Source: Earliella scabrosa (Eukaryota; Basidiomycota; Agaricomycetes; Polyporales; Polyporaceae). Taken from it: 64,000 bases of DNA. Made by a program: the position numbers and the translations under genes. The DNA lies in NCBI GenBank assembly GCA_022605405.1, contig JABYQQ010000021.1, positions 682,001-746,000 on the forward strand. Reading direction: 5' to 3'. The notes under the pieces are model-generated. The model made no database searches. It was not told the DNA's origin and was given only the letters and a program-made list of their open reading frames with translations. Positions 12,080-23,192 of the stretch are shown in pieces. The stretch's first letter is position 1, and each line of letters starts with the position of its first letter.

Positions 12080-14132
12080 GAAGGCATGAACGAGGCTGGT
12101 TCGATAAGACAGATTTGGACTGGAGCAGGAGGGAGCACATGGTGCCCGGGCTGCGATTGATGGGTGCCATTGGGTGTGTGACAGTTTGCTGGCTGCCGCT
12201 CGCGTCCAGCTTTCTGCCCCACGCAGGGCCCATACGATTCCATCTTCCACAAGCCTCGCCCTCGGCCAGCAGCCACCTGCAGCCACAGACTGCCAACTCT
12301 ATTCCCGCTCATGTGAGCATCCCCTCCACGCTGCTCCCTTTCCCCCTCCGTCCCGCTCCACCGACGTCCAAGCCTCCCCCGCCCCCACCGCTCGGCGTCG
12401 GTGCCCGTCTGCGTCTGCTGTACATGCATACGTTCCTGGGCTGAGCGCGGTCGCACACAGGGCAGATCCAGCCCAGCCGATAACGATAGGTGCAGCACTG
12501 GGCCGCCGGCAGCCAACGGCGGGGACCTCATGAGCGCGCTCGGAGGGCAGGAACAGCACATGCGACCCAAAAGCGGCGCGAATCGCGTCTGTTTGCCCAC
12601 GCGTCGCACACTCGAAGCCATCGCCGTTGGATGCGCACGCACGCGATCACTTTTCGGTCGCAGCCTGTGTCGAACCTTCTGCTCCTCCCCCGCGTATGGT
12701 CCCTCATCATGCTCGCAACAACTCGCCTCCTCCTTTTCCCATCGATGCATCGCCCAGTCTCAGCTGTTCCCGCGGGGATGGGTTAGGCGGTGAGAAGAGA
12801 GCGTATTCTAGCCGTGGGCTGGACAGGAGCAGAGTCGAGCTGCGACAGGTCTCAAGCCGACTGAGACGTCCGAACTCGAGTCGGAGCCGGGGAACCGGGC
12901 ACGGACTCCGGAAACTAGCCATGCGGTGGCGCTGCTCGGGAAAGAGGCGTGGGACAGGGACCAGATCTCCAAAGCCAGATGCGCGATTTATCAAGGCACG
13001 CCCGCCATATGTTCCTCCTCCCTCCTCGCCGCTCTCTCCACACTCTCCTTCACTCCGGCTGCGTCCGGCCTGGTGTAATTGTCCACTCCCTCCGCCACCA
13101 AGCGTGACCCGCCTCGCTGCCTTCGCGTGTCTCCTCCTCTCGGCGCACTAGCAGGGGCACTAGCTCCCTCAAGCATATGCTGCTTACCCCATCGTGTGTC
13201 CTGATAGTCCATGTCGCCGTGTGTGTACACCTGGAGATAATGCAAAACCAGGTCAGTGCCTTGAATGAGCATGGTCTGCGGTAATCTCCACGCACATGCA
13301 GGTTGCTCGTACATGTGTTGCTTCCACTCACAATCAATATAATCGTTTTGCTCACCTTCGCGGCTGTACGCCGTACCTGGGGCTATCTGCAACGAGGCAT
13401 TGCCAGCTATCAAGAACGCGCCTCGACTCAGCACTCACTTATGACCGTGAAACTCGTCCGATACACAAGTACTCGGCGTACACCTCCGCAGCCACCCCGC
13501 ACGCCACATTCCCGTACAGTGAGTGCAGAGCACGGGTGCGTGGTAGGACGAGCTCAGCGTTCTCCTGAACGACTCATCCGACGCCACGAAATAACCTCGT
13601 CGTGAGCTGTCCATGCGCGCACGTCGATCGGACCGCGTGCCACCACTGCGTCACAGTCCACTTCGAGGTTCGGACTGCGATCGACGGAGTGATCGACTCG
13701 GTGCGCGTCTCCGCCCCGAGCCCCAGCAAAATGTGGCGTTCGCTCTCTCGCGCCGAGGACCGGACGGTCAGTATACGAAACTGGTCCGCCGTGATAGGCC
13801 AGAATTGGGTGTTAGACGTGGAACGGTCGAACTCGAACTGAACGTCGTCCTTGGGTTCGCCGGACGCGTCGAGATGGAGATGAGCTGTGAGCGGGGTGTG
13901 GTCGTGCTTATAAGTTCGCGATCCACGTCGAGCCTCGAACGTCGAGGGTGCTCACCATCCCGGATCCCCGAGCCGCTACTTCTAACCCGCATACATGGAC
14001 GAGATCGAGCTTAGCGGTGAAGCGTTGTCATCCACGTCGACGGGTACGGGAATAGGAACTGAGGCTAGCCGCACGCCTACGGGAATTTGTGCGAGACGGT
14101 AGAAACCGAGGTCTAGCCAGCAACGTCCCGAC

Positions 14133-14480
14133 CTAACGCCACGCGCTCATCTGAAGCTTGAAGAGGACCATGGTCAGTCCAGTCCGGGTGTCGTCTTGAA
14201 TGTGTATGCTACTCACTCGAGCAATCGCTAGTGAACCGCGGCGCGCCTCCCCCGAACTTCTAAGCTCACGCACGACCAGGAGACACGGGAATAGTACATA
14301 CCTCCATGCCCAGCTGGTTGAAGATGCCCGAGTACTTTCGAAGGAGTCCGTTTTGTCCGAGTCGAGTGGCCTCGCGAACTCATAGGTGCGTCGCTGCGCA
14401 CGCTCCGGATCCGACATGGCAGCTGGCTCGTCGTACGCGTGTCCCACGCCGTTCTGATCCGTCTGGCAGCCAGGGGGCAT
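14133..14480 (-). CDS. Hypothetical small protein, 115 residues
   Basis: An uninterrupted minus-strand ORF from an ATG at 14480, beginning MPPGCQTDQNGVGHAYDEPA and ending FKLQMSAWR before TAG. I recognise no domain. A hydrophobic patch (RYVLFPCLLVV) lies near residue 60. A different frame of the same stretch reads GQNGLLRKYSGIFNQLGMEV ahead of a GTATGT donor and looks equally protein-like, so the real frame is uncertain. Confidence 0.22.
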   Translation of the reverse strand: MPPGCQTDQNGVGHAYDEPAAMSDPERAQRRTYEFARPLDSDKTDSFESTRASSTSWAWRYVLFPCLLVVRELRSSGEARRGSLAIARVSSIHIQDDTRTGLTMVLFKLQMSAWR

Positions 14481-15215
14481 GGTCGTTCACACTTTGCTGC
14501 GCAAGTCTTGAACCCGGAAGAAAGTCCCGCGATGCGCACGAGAAGATGCGGCAAAAACGGATCACACAGTGGGACAGAGCTGCAGAAGGTCGGCTAGTGC
14601 CCCCCGTATGTCCGTCAACCTCGCTTGACCCTCTTGGCAGATGTGCACGTCCGACGGGGAGGAGCCGCCTTTGCTTCGGACTTCCTTTCGTGTGGCTTGC
14701 AGACGAACGCGTGGCACATACTTGATCGTGCAGTTATGTTCCCTCGAGCAAACGGGATCTACGCCCCCTTCCCCAGAGGTTGTCTGTTCCCTGCAGCACG
14801 CGCCATGGCACCACAGATGCCGCATGGGCTCCATCTCGTGGTCGGGATTCGTGCACCTTCCGTTCACGACCTCCTCGCCGCCGCGCAGCCCGCCAGCAAA
14901 GAGAGTCAAATCTGGTCAGCAGGTGCTGCTCACATAATGGAGAACGTAGCAGACGAACGGGAGGTGGCAGCCGAGATGGATGACAGCCAGAAGACGGCGG
15001 GGATGGAGGAGGCAGATAAGTTAGACAAGATACTCTACAACATGATGTCATGGTGCGACCGCACCCCGCGAACGATCCTACCACCCCCACCCCGCCTGCT
15101 GCAGAAGCGTATTCGTAAGCTTCTCCGGGGCTGGCGGTAGAGGCAGGGTGCTTCCCCCTCCCCTGAAAGAAGAGCGCGATCAGAGGGGACGAGGGAGACA
15201 GATCCTCCCCAGCAC

Positions 15216-17532
15216 TTACGAGTAGAAACCTTTGATGAGATTCTCGACCTCTTCCGGAGGCATCTTGATGTCTGGACCCCACTCGCATGAGACAAGTCGT
15301 CGAACCGCCACGTTCTATCCAAGCACTCACATTTCTGGGGATCTGCAGGGCGCGCGAGCAAGTCAGCTCACGAACACGACCGCAGCCAAAAAAAACGTCA
15401 ATGACTCACTCTTGCTGAACTCCTTCCCAAGGTTCCTCTGGATGAACCGCTGCAGGGACGGAACGACGAGCTTGACGGCCTCGTCCGCGACAGTCGCCCT
15501 TCCCTCCGGGTCGTCCGCCAACACGCGCGCGATCTGGTGCCTCTCCGTGACCTCGTCGAGCAGATCAAAGAACCTGTTGAACTTCTCCTTGACCGCGCTC
15601 TTGCCCTTGTCCTTCTCGTCGATGAGCGTCTGCAGCAGCGGCGAGAAGTTGGCGTCAAAGTAGCCCGCCTTGGCGGTGCGGAAGTTGGAGTTCAGGAGCT
15701 CCTGCGACGGCCGCGAGAGGATGTCGACGACGTCCGCGCGCTCGACGAGCAGCTGCGTGCGCAGGTAGGAGACGTTGTTGAGCAGGAAGATCGCCCCGAA
15801 CGCGGGCCGCTTGCTCATGCGCGAGAGCGCGAGGAGGGATTGGATGACAGCGTTGATGACGTCGTCTGCGGGTGGGCGGTGCGCGTTGGCATATAGAACG
15901 AGAAACTGGCAGAGGGGTACCCACAGGTGAAGTGCTCGAGCACGGTCTGCTCGTCTACCTCCGTCGTCTTCGTCTTTCCGACTTGCGCGCCCTCGCCCAT
16001 CCTCCAGTTGCCATCGCCGAGCGTGAGCAGCGCGGAGGCCGCAGCATCCTGCACAGCCAACAGCTTCTCAAGGTACTCGACGGTCTGGGGCCATGTGAAT
16101 CAGATGCGTTGAGGTGATTGGACGGGTACGCACCGAGATCGTGAACTCCGCAAGTCCAGTGCCGACCTCTCCGCCCTTGCCCAACCCAGCCATTCGGATG
16201 TCCGCAAGGAACTCGGGAAAACTCCGCAAACACGATGCGCGTATGGAGTGCAGGCCCTCCTTGAGCTCGTTTTCCTTGCGATCTGCACGGCGAGACATGA
16301 TATCGCTCCATCGTGGCTGGAGTGATGTGAGCGCAGAATACGCAGAGAGCGCGAGGAACGTATTCCGGTTCAGGTTGCGCTTGATCAGCGAGCCGAGCGA
16401 GCCAAGTGTCGAGGTGAACAGAGTTGTGAGGGGTGTGATCAGCGTCGCATATGTCGAGCTGAGTGAGTTGGATGCGTTGAGCGGCGCGAGCTCTAGTAGC
16501 AGGTTGTACTCTTCCTGCATGCGTTCCATTTGTCACGGCCATTTGAAAGGAATCCAAAGTCGCACTCACCTCCGCAACAGAGAGCAGATTGTCCGTCCAC
16601 TTCCCCACTTCCTGACCTGCAGCAACACCGTCAATCGTCTCTGCCCTATCCACCACCCGCTTGCCGAACGTCTCCAGGCACTTGCGCACCCACGCGCCGC
16701 GCATGTCTCCATACCCCTTCTGCGCATCCTTGAGCGCCGACTGGATCCCGGACGCGGCGGGATGGGATGGATGTGTGGCGGGCAAGGGCAACGTGCGAAG
16801 GAACGCGACGAGCGGGCGCAGAGTGACGAGAAGATGTGCGGGGAAGGGGACAGGCGCAAACTCCGAGCCACCTGGTGGCACCCCAGACGACCCCTCGGCG
16901 ACGAGCTTGGTGTAGAGCTGGATGAGCTTCTTGGCGCCGCTCTCGACGAGACGGGCCTTGTCGCGCGAGTCTGTGCTGTTGAACGCGACGCTTGCGTTCA
17001 TGCGCTCAAGGACCTCGGTGTATGCATTCAGCTGGTTCGGCTGGGGCCTGGCTATCGCTGTGAGGTGCTGGCGGTCGTCGATGGGAGGGTCGAGGTACGC
17101 ACCCGCGCAAGATCAGGGCTTCTTCAGCGGCGACGCCTTCATGGTAGCTCGCAATCTCGTCGATCTTCTGTAGCGCACTCTCGATGTCTGCATCAAGAGA
17201 GAACTAAGGGGGTTGATAACTATCGAGCGAGGTCATGAACGCACTGTTCGCTCGTCTTGTTAAGACCTGAGTGGAGGTGTACAATGGCAGGATGGATTTC
17301 TCGAGCTTTACCAGACGGGTATCGAAGCTGGAGAGGATAGCTATGGATCGGTCCGACGACGCACATCCGCTATGCCAACAGAAGTACTTACATGTCATGC
17401 GTTGAGATATCTGGCGGGTCTTGTTGAGGTTCTGCTCGAGCTGGACGCGGGGTTACAGTCGTCCGTGGTGTGAGAACCCAATGCTTGAGCACAAGCACAT
17501 ACCAGCTCGATCTCTGCAGTCTCGTCATCCAT
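15216..17532 (-). CDS. EXO70: Exocyst complex component Exo70
   Basis: Model: complement(15216-15271, 15331-15342, 15410-15865, 15925-16084, 16134-16514, 16570-17047, 17103-17187, 17245-17340, 17392-17440, 17503-17532), 600 residues, close to the roughly 620 of yeast Exo70. The N-terminus (MDDETAEIELLEQNL) and following helices fit the Exo70 coiled-coil start. The C-terminal half matches the Pfam Exo70 helical repeats (NVSYLRTQLL, FDLLDEVTERHQIARVL, FIQRNLGKEF). It ends NPQKYIKMPPEEVENLIKGFYS, the KNPQKYI element being diagnostic of Exo70 C-termini. That element depends on a 12 nt microexon at 15331-15342. Exo70 tethers secretory vesicles to the plasma membrane through phosphoinositides and Rho GTPases and supports hyphal tip growth. 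All nine introns are 49-72 bp. GTAAGT overlaps the stop codon and could be misread as a donor. Confidence 0.92.
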
Positions 17533-18060
17533 CCTTGCCCGCTACCACTCCACACGTTCGCGTGATGAGATGAAAGATGAGACGGCTCGGTATGTGACCT
17601 GGGATTCAAGGTGTTGCACGCAGCCGGTATCAAGCAATTGGTCCCAAGCAAGGCGTACAAGTTCCGGAAACTGAGAGTTAAACTTAGCGAAGTGCTGTCA
17701 CGGCGGTATGATCAACAGGCGAGCAGAGACGAAGCAGCGTGCGACAGTCCAGTCAAGTCAGGCTGGCAAGGGAAGGAGCAAGACGCATATGGAAATCTAA
17801 GCGCCGGTGGTATATATCGGACCTTGTGAGGAGCGAGCTCAACATGAACATGAACCCTACCGTGTACTTCAGTAATCAGAACGGCCCTACTTTGATCTCA
17901 GCCAATGTATAAACGACAAAGCAGCTCATTCGTTGATCTATGGATACAGTGAGTAGAGTGTGGTTCCTTGCAGTCAATGAAAGTCGATCCTCCAGGTCCA
18001 TCCACGGTGCACCGAGTTCCCTCCCCGTCTTCCTCTTTCCCGTCAGTCGCAATCCAACCT
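17533..18060. other. Intergenic between TRL1 3' end and EXO70 start
   Basis: 528 bp with no supported gene. It should contain the EXO70 promoter and the TRL1 3' UTR and terminator. Confidence 0.45.
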
Positions 18061-21000
18061 TCAGCTGTTCAAGCCCTTCACGCGCCCCTTCACCCACACG
18101 TCCTTCAGCGGCATCGCCCACACACCGTTCCCCGCACCGTTCGTCTTCCACTCCATCACCAGATCCTTCCCCTCCACCGGCGGGACGCTCTGGTGTCTTG
18201 TCCCAACCGTGATATGCAGCCTGTTCTTCACTTCCCCCGGCACGCCCAGCACGAACTTGACCGCCGCCTTGTCCGCCTCGTCGTCGACGGCCTCCGCCGC
18301 AAGGTCCACAACCGTCGCCGCCATCACGCGCTCGTTCCACACGACGTGCCCGAGCCGGAACGAGAGCAGCGGCGGCTGCGGCAGCCCCGCCAACGCCCTG
18401 CACCGCTCCCACATCTCGCTCTCGGCCGGGAGCGACTTGGAGTGCACGAGCGTGACGTGCGGCCGCTGCTGCACGCGCCGGTCCGCACAGAGCTTCTCCC
18501 AGAACGCCTTGCCCTCCCCGGGCACGTCCCCACCCGCAAACGCCGCGCCCACGACGGCGTGCAGGTCGACCTCCGCGAGGATCCCATAGTACCGTGGCGG
18601 CGCAGGTGCCTTCGCTTTCTTGCCCTTGTTGCTTTGTCCCTGCGCCTGGACGGCTTTGCTATCGTCCTCATCTCCCTTGCCCTTCGCCTTCTCGCTTCTT
18701 CGAGCCCGCGACGCCGGCTCGTATCCCCGCGCCACGGCGAGCGCCTGGCCCATCTGCTCGACGTCCGGCTGCGGGAGGCCGAGGTACTTGACGACGACGC
18801 CGACGGCGCGCGTGAGCGCGTCCTCGAGTGGCTCCTCGACGTTCATCGTCACGACGACGTCCGCCTCGGCATCCGTCAGCTCCTCGGCGTTCTTGAGGAA
18901 CTGCCAGACGACCTCCTCGTGCGACTTGGTGTCGTCCGCGACGAGCGACTGGTGCCGGTCCCCGCGCGCTAGGATCCGGTCGCCGCAGATCCGGTGGATC
19001 GTCGATAGCGGGAGGTCGAAGGACCAGTTGAGCGCGAGGAGCCGCGCGGGAGGCGTGAACTTGTTCGCGGCCTCGCGCAGCTGCTCGCGGTGCTGGCGGA
19101 GGTGGTTGTTCCTGGACACGGTCGTTAGATAACGTTTTGTGCGGGACGAAGCGAGACGCGCTTACTTGTCTGCGATGACCACGTCGTGCTTCTTGAGCTC
19201 GCTGACGACGTTCTTTATGAATATGGGCGCCGCTTTCTTTGCCTTGATGTCGTCGCTCTGTACGTGCCCGAACCCAAAGAGGTGGGCGAGCGCGACTGAA
19301 ATCGACGTTTTGCCTGTCGGGCAGTATACAGTACGTCAGCATGGGCCAGGTGTCGTAAATAGGGCACACGCACCGACACCAGGGATAGCCACGGGAACGA
19401 TGATGACCTTGCCGCCCTTCAGGTCAACCTCCTTCTCCAAACCAGTCTCCGCAGGGACCCCCTCCGCCGCACCGCTCGCCTCCTTCCCCTGCTGGCTCGC
19501 CATCCACGCAAGGAACCGTTCCCGCGTCGCAATGATGCCCTTCCCCCGCGTGAACCCATCAAACTGCTTCTTGTCCCGCTTGATCTCCTCGCACACCCAC
19601 CGCACGTACAGCTTCGTCTCCGCCCGCCGCAGCTTGCTCTTCGGCACGTGCTCCGCGCTCGCCCCCTTCGACAGCAGCGTCTTCGTCACTTCGCGCCAGT
19701 CCCGGTACATCAGGTACGGCTCGTCGAACTTGACCTTGAAGAAGAACGACGACCCGGCTGGGTACGGCGACGCCGACACCGGCTTCGACCCCTTGGTCGG
19801 CGGCACCGTCACGCGCGTGCGCACGACGAACCCCTCGAGCGGCTCCCCGTTCCAGCTCCCCGTGCGCCCGATCTCCTCGGTGAACGCCTTGACCTCGGGG
19901 ATGCTGTTCAGGACGATGGACCGCGTGAGGATGAAGCCCCATTCCTGTGCAAAGGCGTCGACGACGTCCTGCGGCTGCGTCTGGAACTGCTTCGTGCAAG
20001 AGTTCAGGCCGTGTAGGTGCAATCCGGTCTTGTCGGGCCCATAGGGGAGGACGTGCTCTTCGAACGAGTCGTCGCACAGCTGTGTGCATTCGCGGATGAG
20101 AGGTTGGGCTGTGCGGAAACTGCGGGCAGACGAACCTCGGCTACGGCCGTCCAGTTCTTCTCCCAGAGCGTACGCGCGAGCTGCTCCTCGGTCTTTCCCG
20201 AGTCTGCGAGGTGCTTGCGGAGCCAGCGTTCGCCAACAGATGCATGGCTTTCCTGACCGGGTGTAGTCGAAGGACCGAGGGAATGTTTGGACGTCACCAG
20301 GAGCTTGGTGGGTGTGAGAGCGGCGATGAAGATGATGCACCCGTTCGACTTGAGCGTGAGCGTATATGGTGGCGCTGTGTGCGACTCTAGGGAACTCCAC
20401 TGTTGGGGAAGCGGTTAGCCCATGAGCATACCGAGTCAAACGCTACATGATGGAGACACCTTGGCCGGGGCTGCCTCAGGACTGTACCTCACGACAGCGA
20501 GCTGTCGACTCAAAGTTCTCCCCTCGCTGTGTGCAATCATTTATACAATTGCGCGTCATGATACTCGCATCTGCATGCGGATGCGCATACACCCAACAAG
20601 CTCTGTCTCTCTGAGACATAGGTGAATTCGAGACAAGAGGCGCTATCGCTTCGGCCAGAGGAGAGATGAAGAAGTGAACAGCACGAGTCTGCGCCCTTTG
20701 TGATACCACCGGAAATGACACACTGTCGTCAGGATATACCTGACCCGCACCGTGCTGGAGGCTCGCGATGATACTCATGGGTGTATACACCCTCTTCGCG
20801 CGTAAGACAGACTGCGCTTCAACGCAGCGAGACACACGGTATTGCTACCGCGTCTCAAAGCAGATGTTGGAAGGGGACGCGAGAGGGATATGTCCGATGC
20901 CGTCTCTGGTAGGAACGCAGATGCGAGACTCACCGTATTCCACGGAACCTCGCCAATATTGAAGAACTTGTCGTACCCCCGCGCGACGATCCGATGCCTG

Positions 21001-21323
21001 ACCTTCTTACCCGGCACCTTGATCTCCTGCGTGAACAGCCCGCGCGCGAGGGTCGGGAACGGAGAAGGGATATCGTAGTACTTGAATTCGTTCATCTTCC
21101 AGCTGCGCACGAAGATGCTCCCGTCCGCCGGGGCCCTGTACTCGGTCGAGCGCACGAGCTTGGGCGACTTTTTGGAGAGCGCCTTGAGGTCCTCGATCAG
21201 GTCAGAGTCCTCGCTGTCGATTTTGACGGACTGGAAGAGCGCGGCGAGCTCGTCCGTGGGTTCGGGCTGCTCTGCGCCAGCAAGAACCGGAGGGGGAGAG
21301 TCGGCCTGTGGCGGAGTGGCCAT
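18061..21323 (-). CDS. TRL1: Fungal tRNA ligase Trl1 (ligase, kinase, cyclic phosphodiesterase)
   Basis: Model: complement(18061-19111, 19166-19313, 19374-20079, 20136-20399, 20934-21323), 852 residues, the usual Trl1 size. An upstream GTG extends the frame, but the ATG at 21323 (MATPPQADSPPP) is the first Met. The ligase domain carries KSNGC at about residue 147, with Lys as the adenylated nucleophile, preceded by GYDKFFNIGEVPW. The kinase domain has the P-loop AIPGVGKT near residue 450, rebuilt across the 19314-19373 intron. The C-terminal cyclic phosphodiesterase shows two 2H-type motifs, HVTLVH (about 720) and LHITVGT (about 800). Trl1 heals and joins tRNA exon halves and, in yeast, HAC1 mRNA. 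Introns are 54-60 bp except 20400-20933 (534 bp), which separates the N-terminal exon from the active-site Lys exon. Confidence 0.93.
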
Positions 21324-22559
21324 GGTCACTTGGGGCGTGTTTCGGAGCACAACTTGAGCAGTGTTGAACGATCGAGGGATCAGAGCAGCGGAGCGGGGTA
21401 CTCGCAGGCCTCTTGCTAGGATATAAGAGGCTGGTGGGCGGAGAATAGAGAGGAAGCGGAGGAGTATGGTGGAAAGCGCGAGAAGTCGAGCACGGCGAGG
21501 CTACGGTAGCTCGCGGTGCTGCAGCCTGGAGGAGATATATACCTCGTCGAGTGTGGGCGTCGAGCGGTCGTTCAAGTTGATGCGCGCAGCCGAGAGCAGT
21601 GGCGAGCTCGAGTCAAGGTCAGGAGCGAGTCAATTGCATTCCCCGCGCGGGCGCTACCGATGTCGATGGTGGTCGGCGGCCAAATCGCGTCGAGCCTTCT
21701 GAACCTCAGGCGCGTCGGGAGTCGGTCTATGTGGGTAGGGCTATTAGGTACTAGCGGACTTTGAAACCTAAGGTGACGGACCGGCTCGATCCGATTGGCT
21801 GGATAAGTATTTGCTAGTAGGTGGCCTAATGGGCGGTTGTAGTCAGTCTAGCGGAGTTCAGACCTGCCTGAAGCCTCGCAATATACAATTGTATGTCCCT
21901 CGCGTGAGGCTCTCGGAGAGACCACTGAATGGGAAGTGAATTAAGAGACCATAACCTCTTTGCAACAGTTGCACATACTCTCTGAAAGGTCCATGACCGG
22001 GTGTCTGAGGTGTCTCCGGGATGACCGAAATAGGCGCTCATCGTGTACGAAGGCGCAGAGGCTCCAAAATAGTCTGTTTCACAAATGGTTCTGGACTGTG
22101 TTCATCTAAAATGTTTGTACATACACATATTGGGCTCCTTGTATGAGATCGTAGCAATATAATTGGCAGTCCCAGCACCAATAGAGGTGCCATCATGCTC
22201 GCGCGCGTCAGCGCGCGGAGCTGGAGAAAAACATATCTTTCCGTGCCCGAAAATCATTTGCATTTGCACCTGCCATTATGGCAAATGTCAATCTGTTTGG
22301 TATCAGCAGCTTTGAAGCAGCGCATAACAGAATGCTGTCTTCGAATCACGATCCCTCCGAAATTAATTCGATTTAATTACTGTACTTCCCACTCAACCTA
22401 CCCACATAGGTCGAGTGCCGGCGCGTCTCCCTCGTACGCGTTCGAAACGTTCCAACTCTGCACCCTCCGTCCGTATAGTACGTATAGCATACTGAACCAT
22501 CTTCTCGTCATTCTTCACTCACGCTACGCTGTACAGTATCCGGTCTAACTGACACATTC
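21324..22559. other. Intergenic upstream of TRL1
   Basis: About 1.2 kb without a supported gene. The first 300 bp are purine-rich GC sequence (TRL1 promoter side). The rest is more AT-rich, with only short ORFs. Confidence 0.4.
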
Positions 22560-22930
22560 TGCCCGCCCAAATTGCCGTCTCCTGCGTCATCTGCTTCGTC
22601 TTCAAGGACACGCCGGCGGGGGGATCGTCACCGTCCGACCAGACTGTGAACGTCACATCGGAGTCGACTTCCTCGGACTCGAAGGTTGGGCTGTCAACAT
22701 CGCAAGAAGGATGACCAGAGTTCGAGGGATGCACGGGACTGCAAGACCGCGCAGCACTCGTTCGCAGTAAGTTTGCTCCCAAGTGACGCGCGGTAGGCTT
22801 CCTGCGTCAATGTTGGGATGCGTTGCTGCGCGTGCAGACGATGGGCATGATGGGCTTGGAGGTCGTCTTGGAGGTCTTCATCAGAGTTGAGCGTAGATGG
22901 AGCATGCAGGGAGGATGAGAGCAACTTGAG
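22560..22930 (-). pseudogene. Decayed copy of the E(z)-like gene's N-terminal exon
   Basis: Two minus-strand frames together match the first exon of the neighbouring E(z)-like gene. One reads STLNSDEDLQDDLQA and LTQEAYRAS (intact gene: STLHSDEDLEDDLRA, LQEAYRTS). The other, shifted by a frame near 22750, reads VDSDVTFTVWSDGDDPP (intact gene: SSSVTFTVWSDDDNPP). Nothing after this exon is preserved. It sits just downstream of the intact gene in the same orientation, so it looks like a partial tandem duplicate. The frameshift and divergence argue against function. Confidence 0.75.
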
Positions 22931-23192
22931 CAACAGCGTTGCAAGTTCCAACGTTCAACGTCCATTGACCGCAGCAGCCATAAATTGGGTTCAAACTCCC
23001 CTGCTCGGACCGTGTTCCGATTTGACCGTGCTGGACGAGAATGCCCGCTACGGCGGAAACAACATTGACCACGTACGGCTGCCCGACCGCGTCCATGCCA
23101 CCAGCACGCCCATCCTGCCAACTGCATGAATCAGAACCTCGACAACGTTAACAGCTTACAGGGCAGCTCCTCGTTCCCAAGATGTTCACCAT

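Larger units (their letters stand above)
11985..15215. other. Gene-poor 3.2 kb region
   Basis: Lies between the UNC93-like start and the EXO70 stop. Many overlapping ORFs of 60-190 codons occur because the sequence is GC-rich, but none showed a domain or a splice-consistent model. Segments with a faint coding look are 13602-13841 (plus), 14133-14480 (minus, listed separately) and 14640-15060. It could hold one or two decayed or fast-evolving genes. Confidence 0.4.

Noticed and set aside
11611..12750. 379-codon minus ORF upstream of the transporter
   Set aside because: Arginine/Ser/Pro-rich low-quality translation in GC-rich sequence, overlapping the transporter's first exons in another frame.
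15211..15218. GTAAGT at the EXO70 3' end as a splice donor
   Set aside because: The TAA within it ends the protein exactly at the usual Exo70 C-terminus; no better downstream exon was found.
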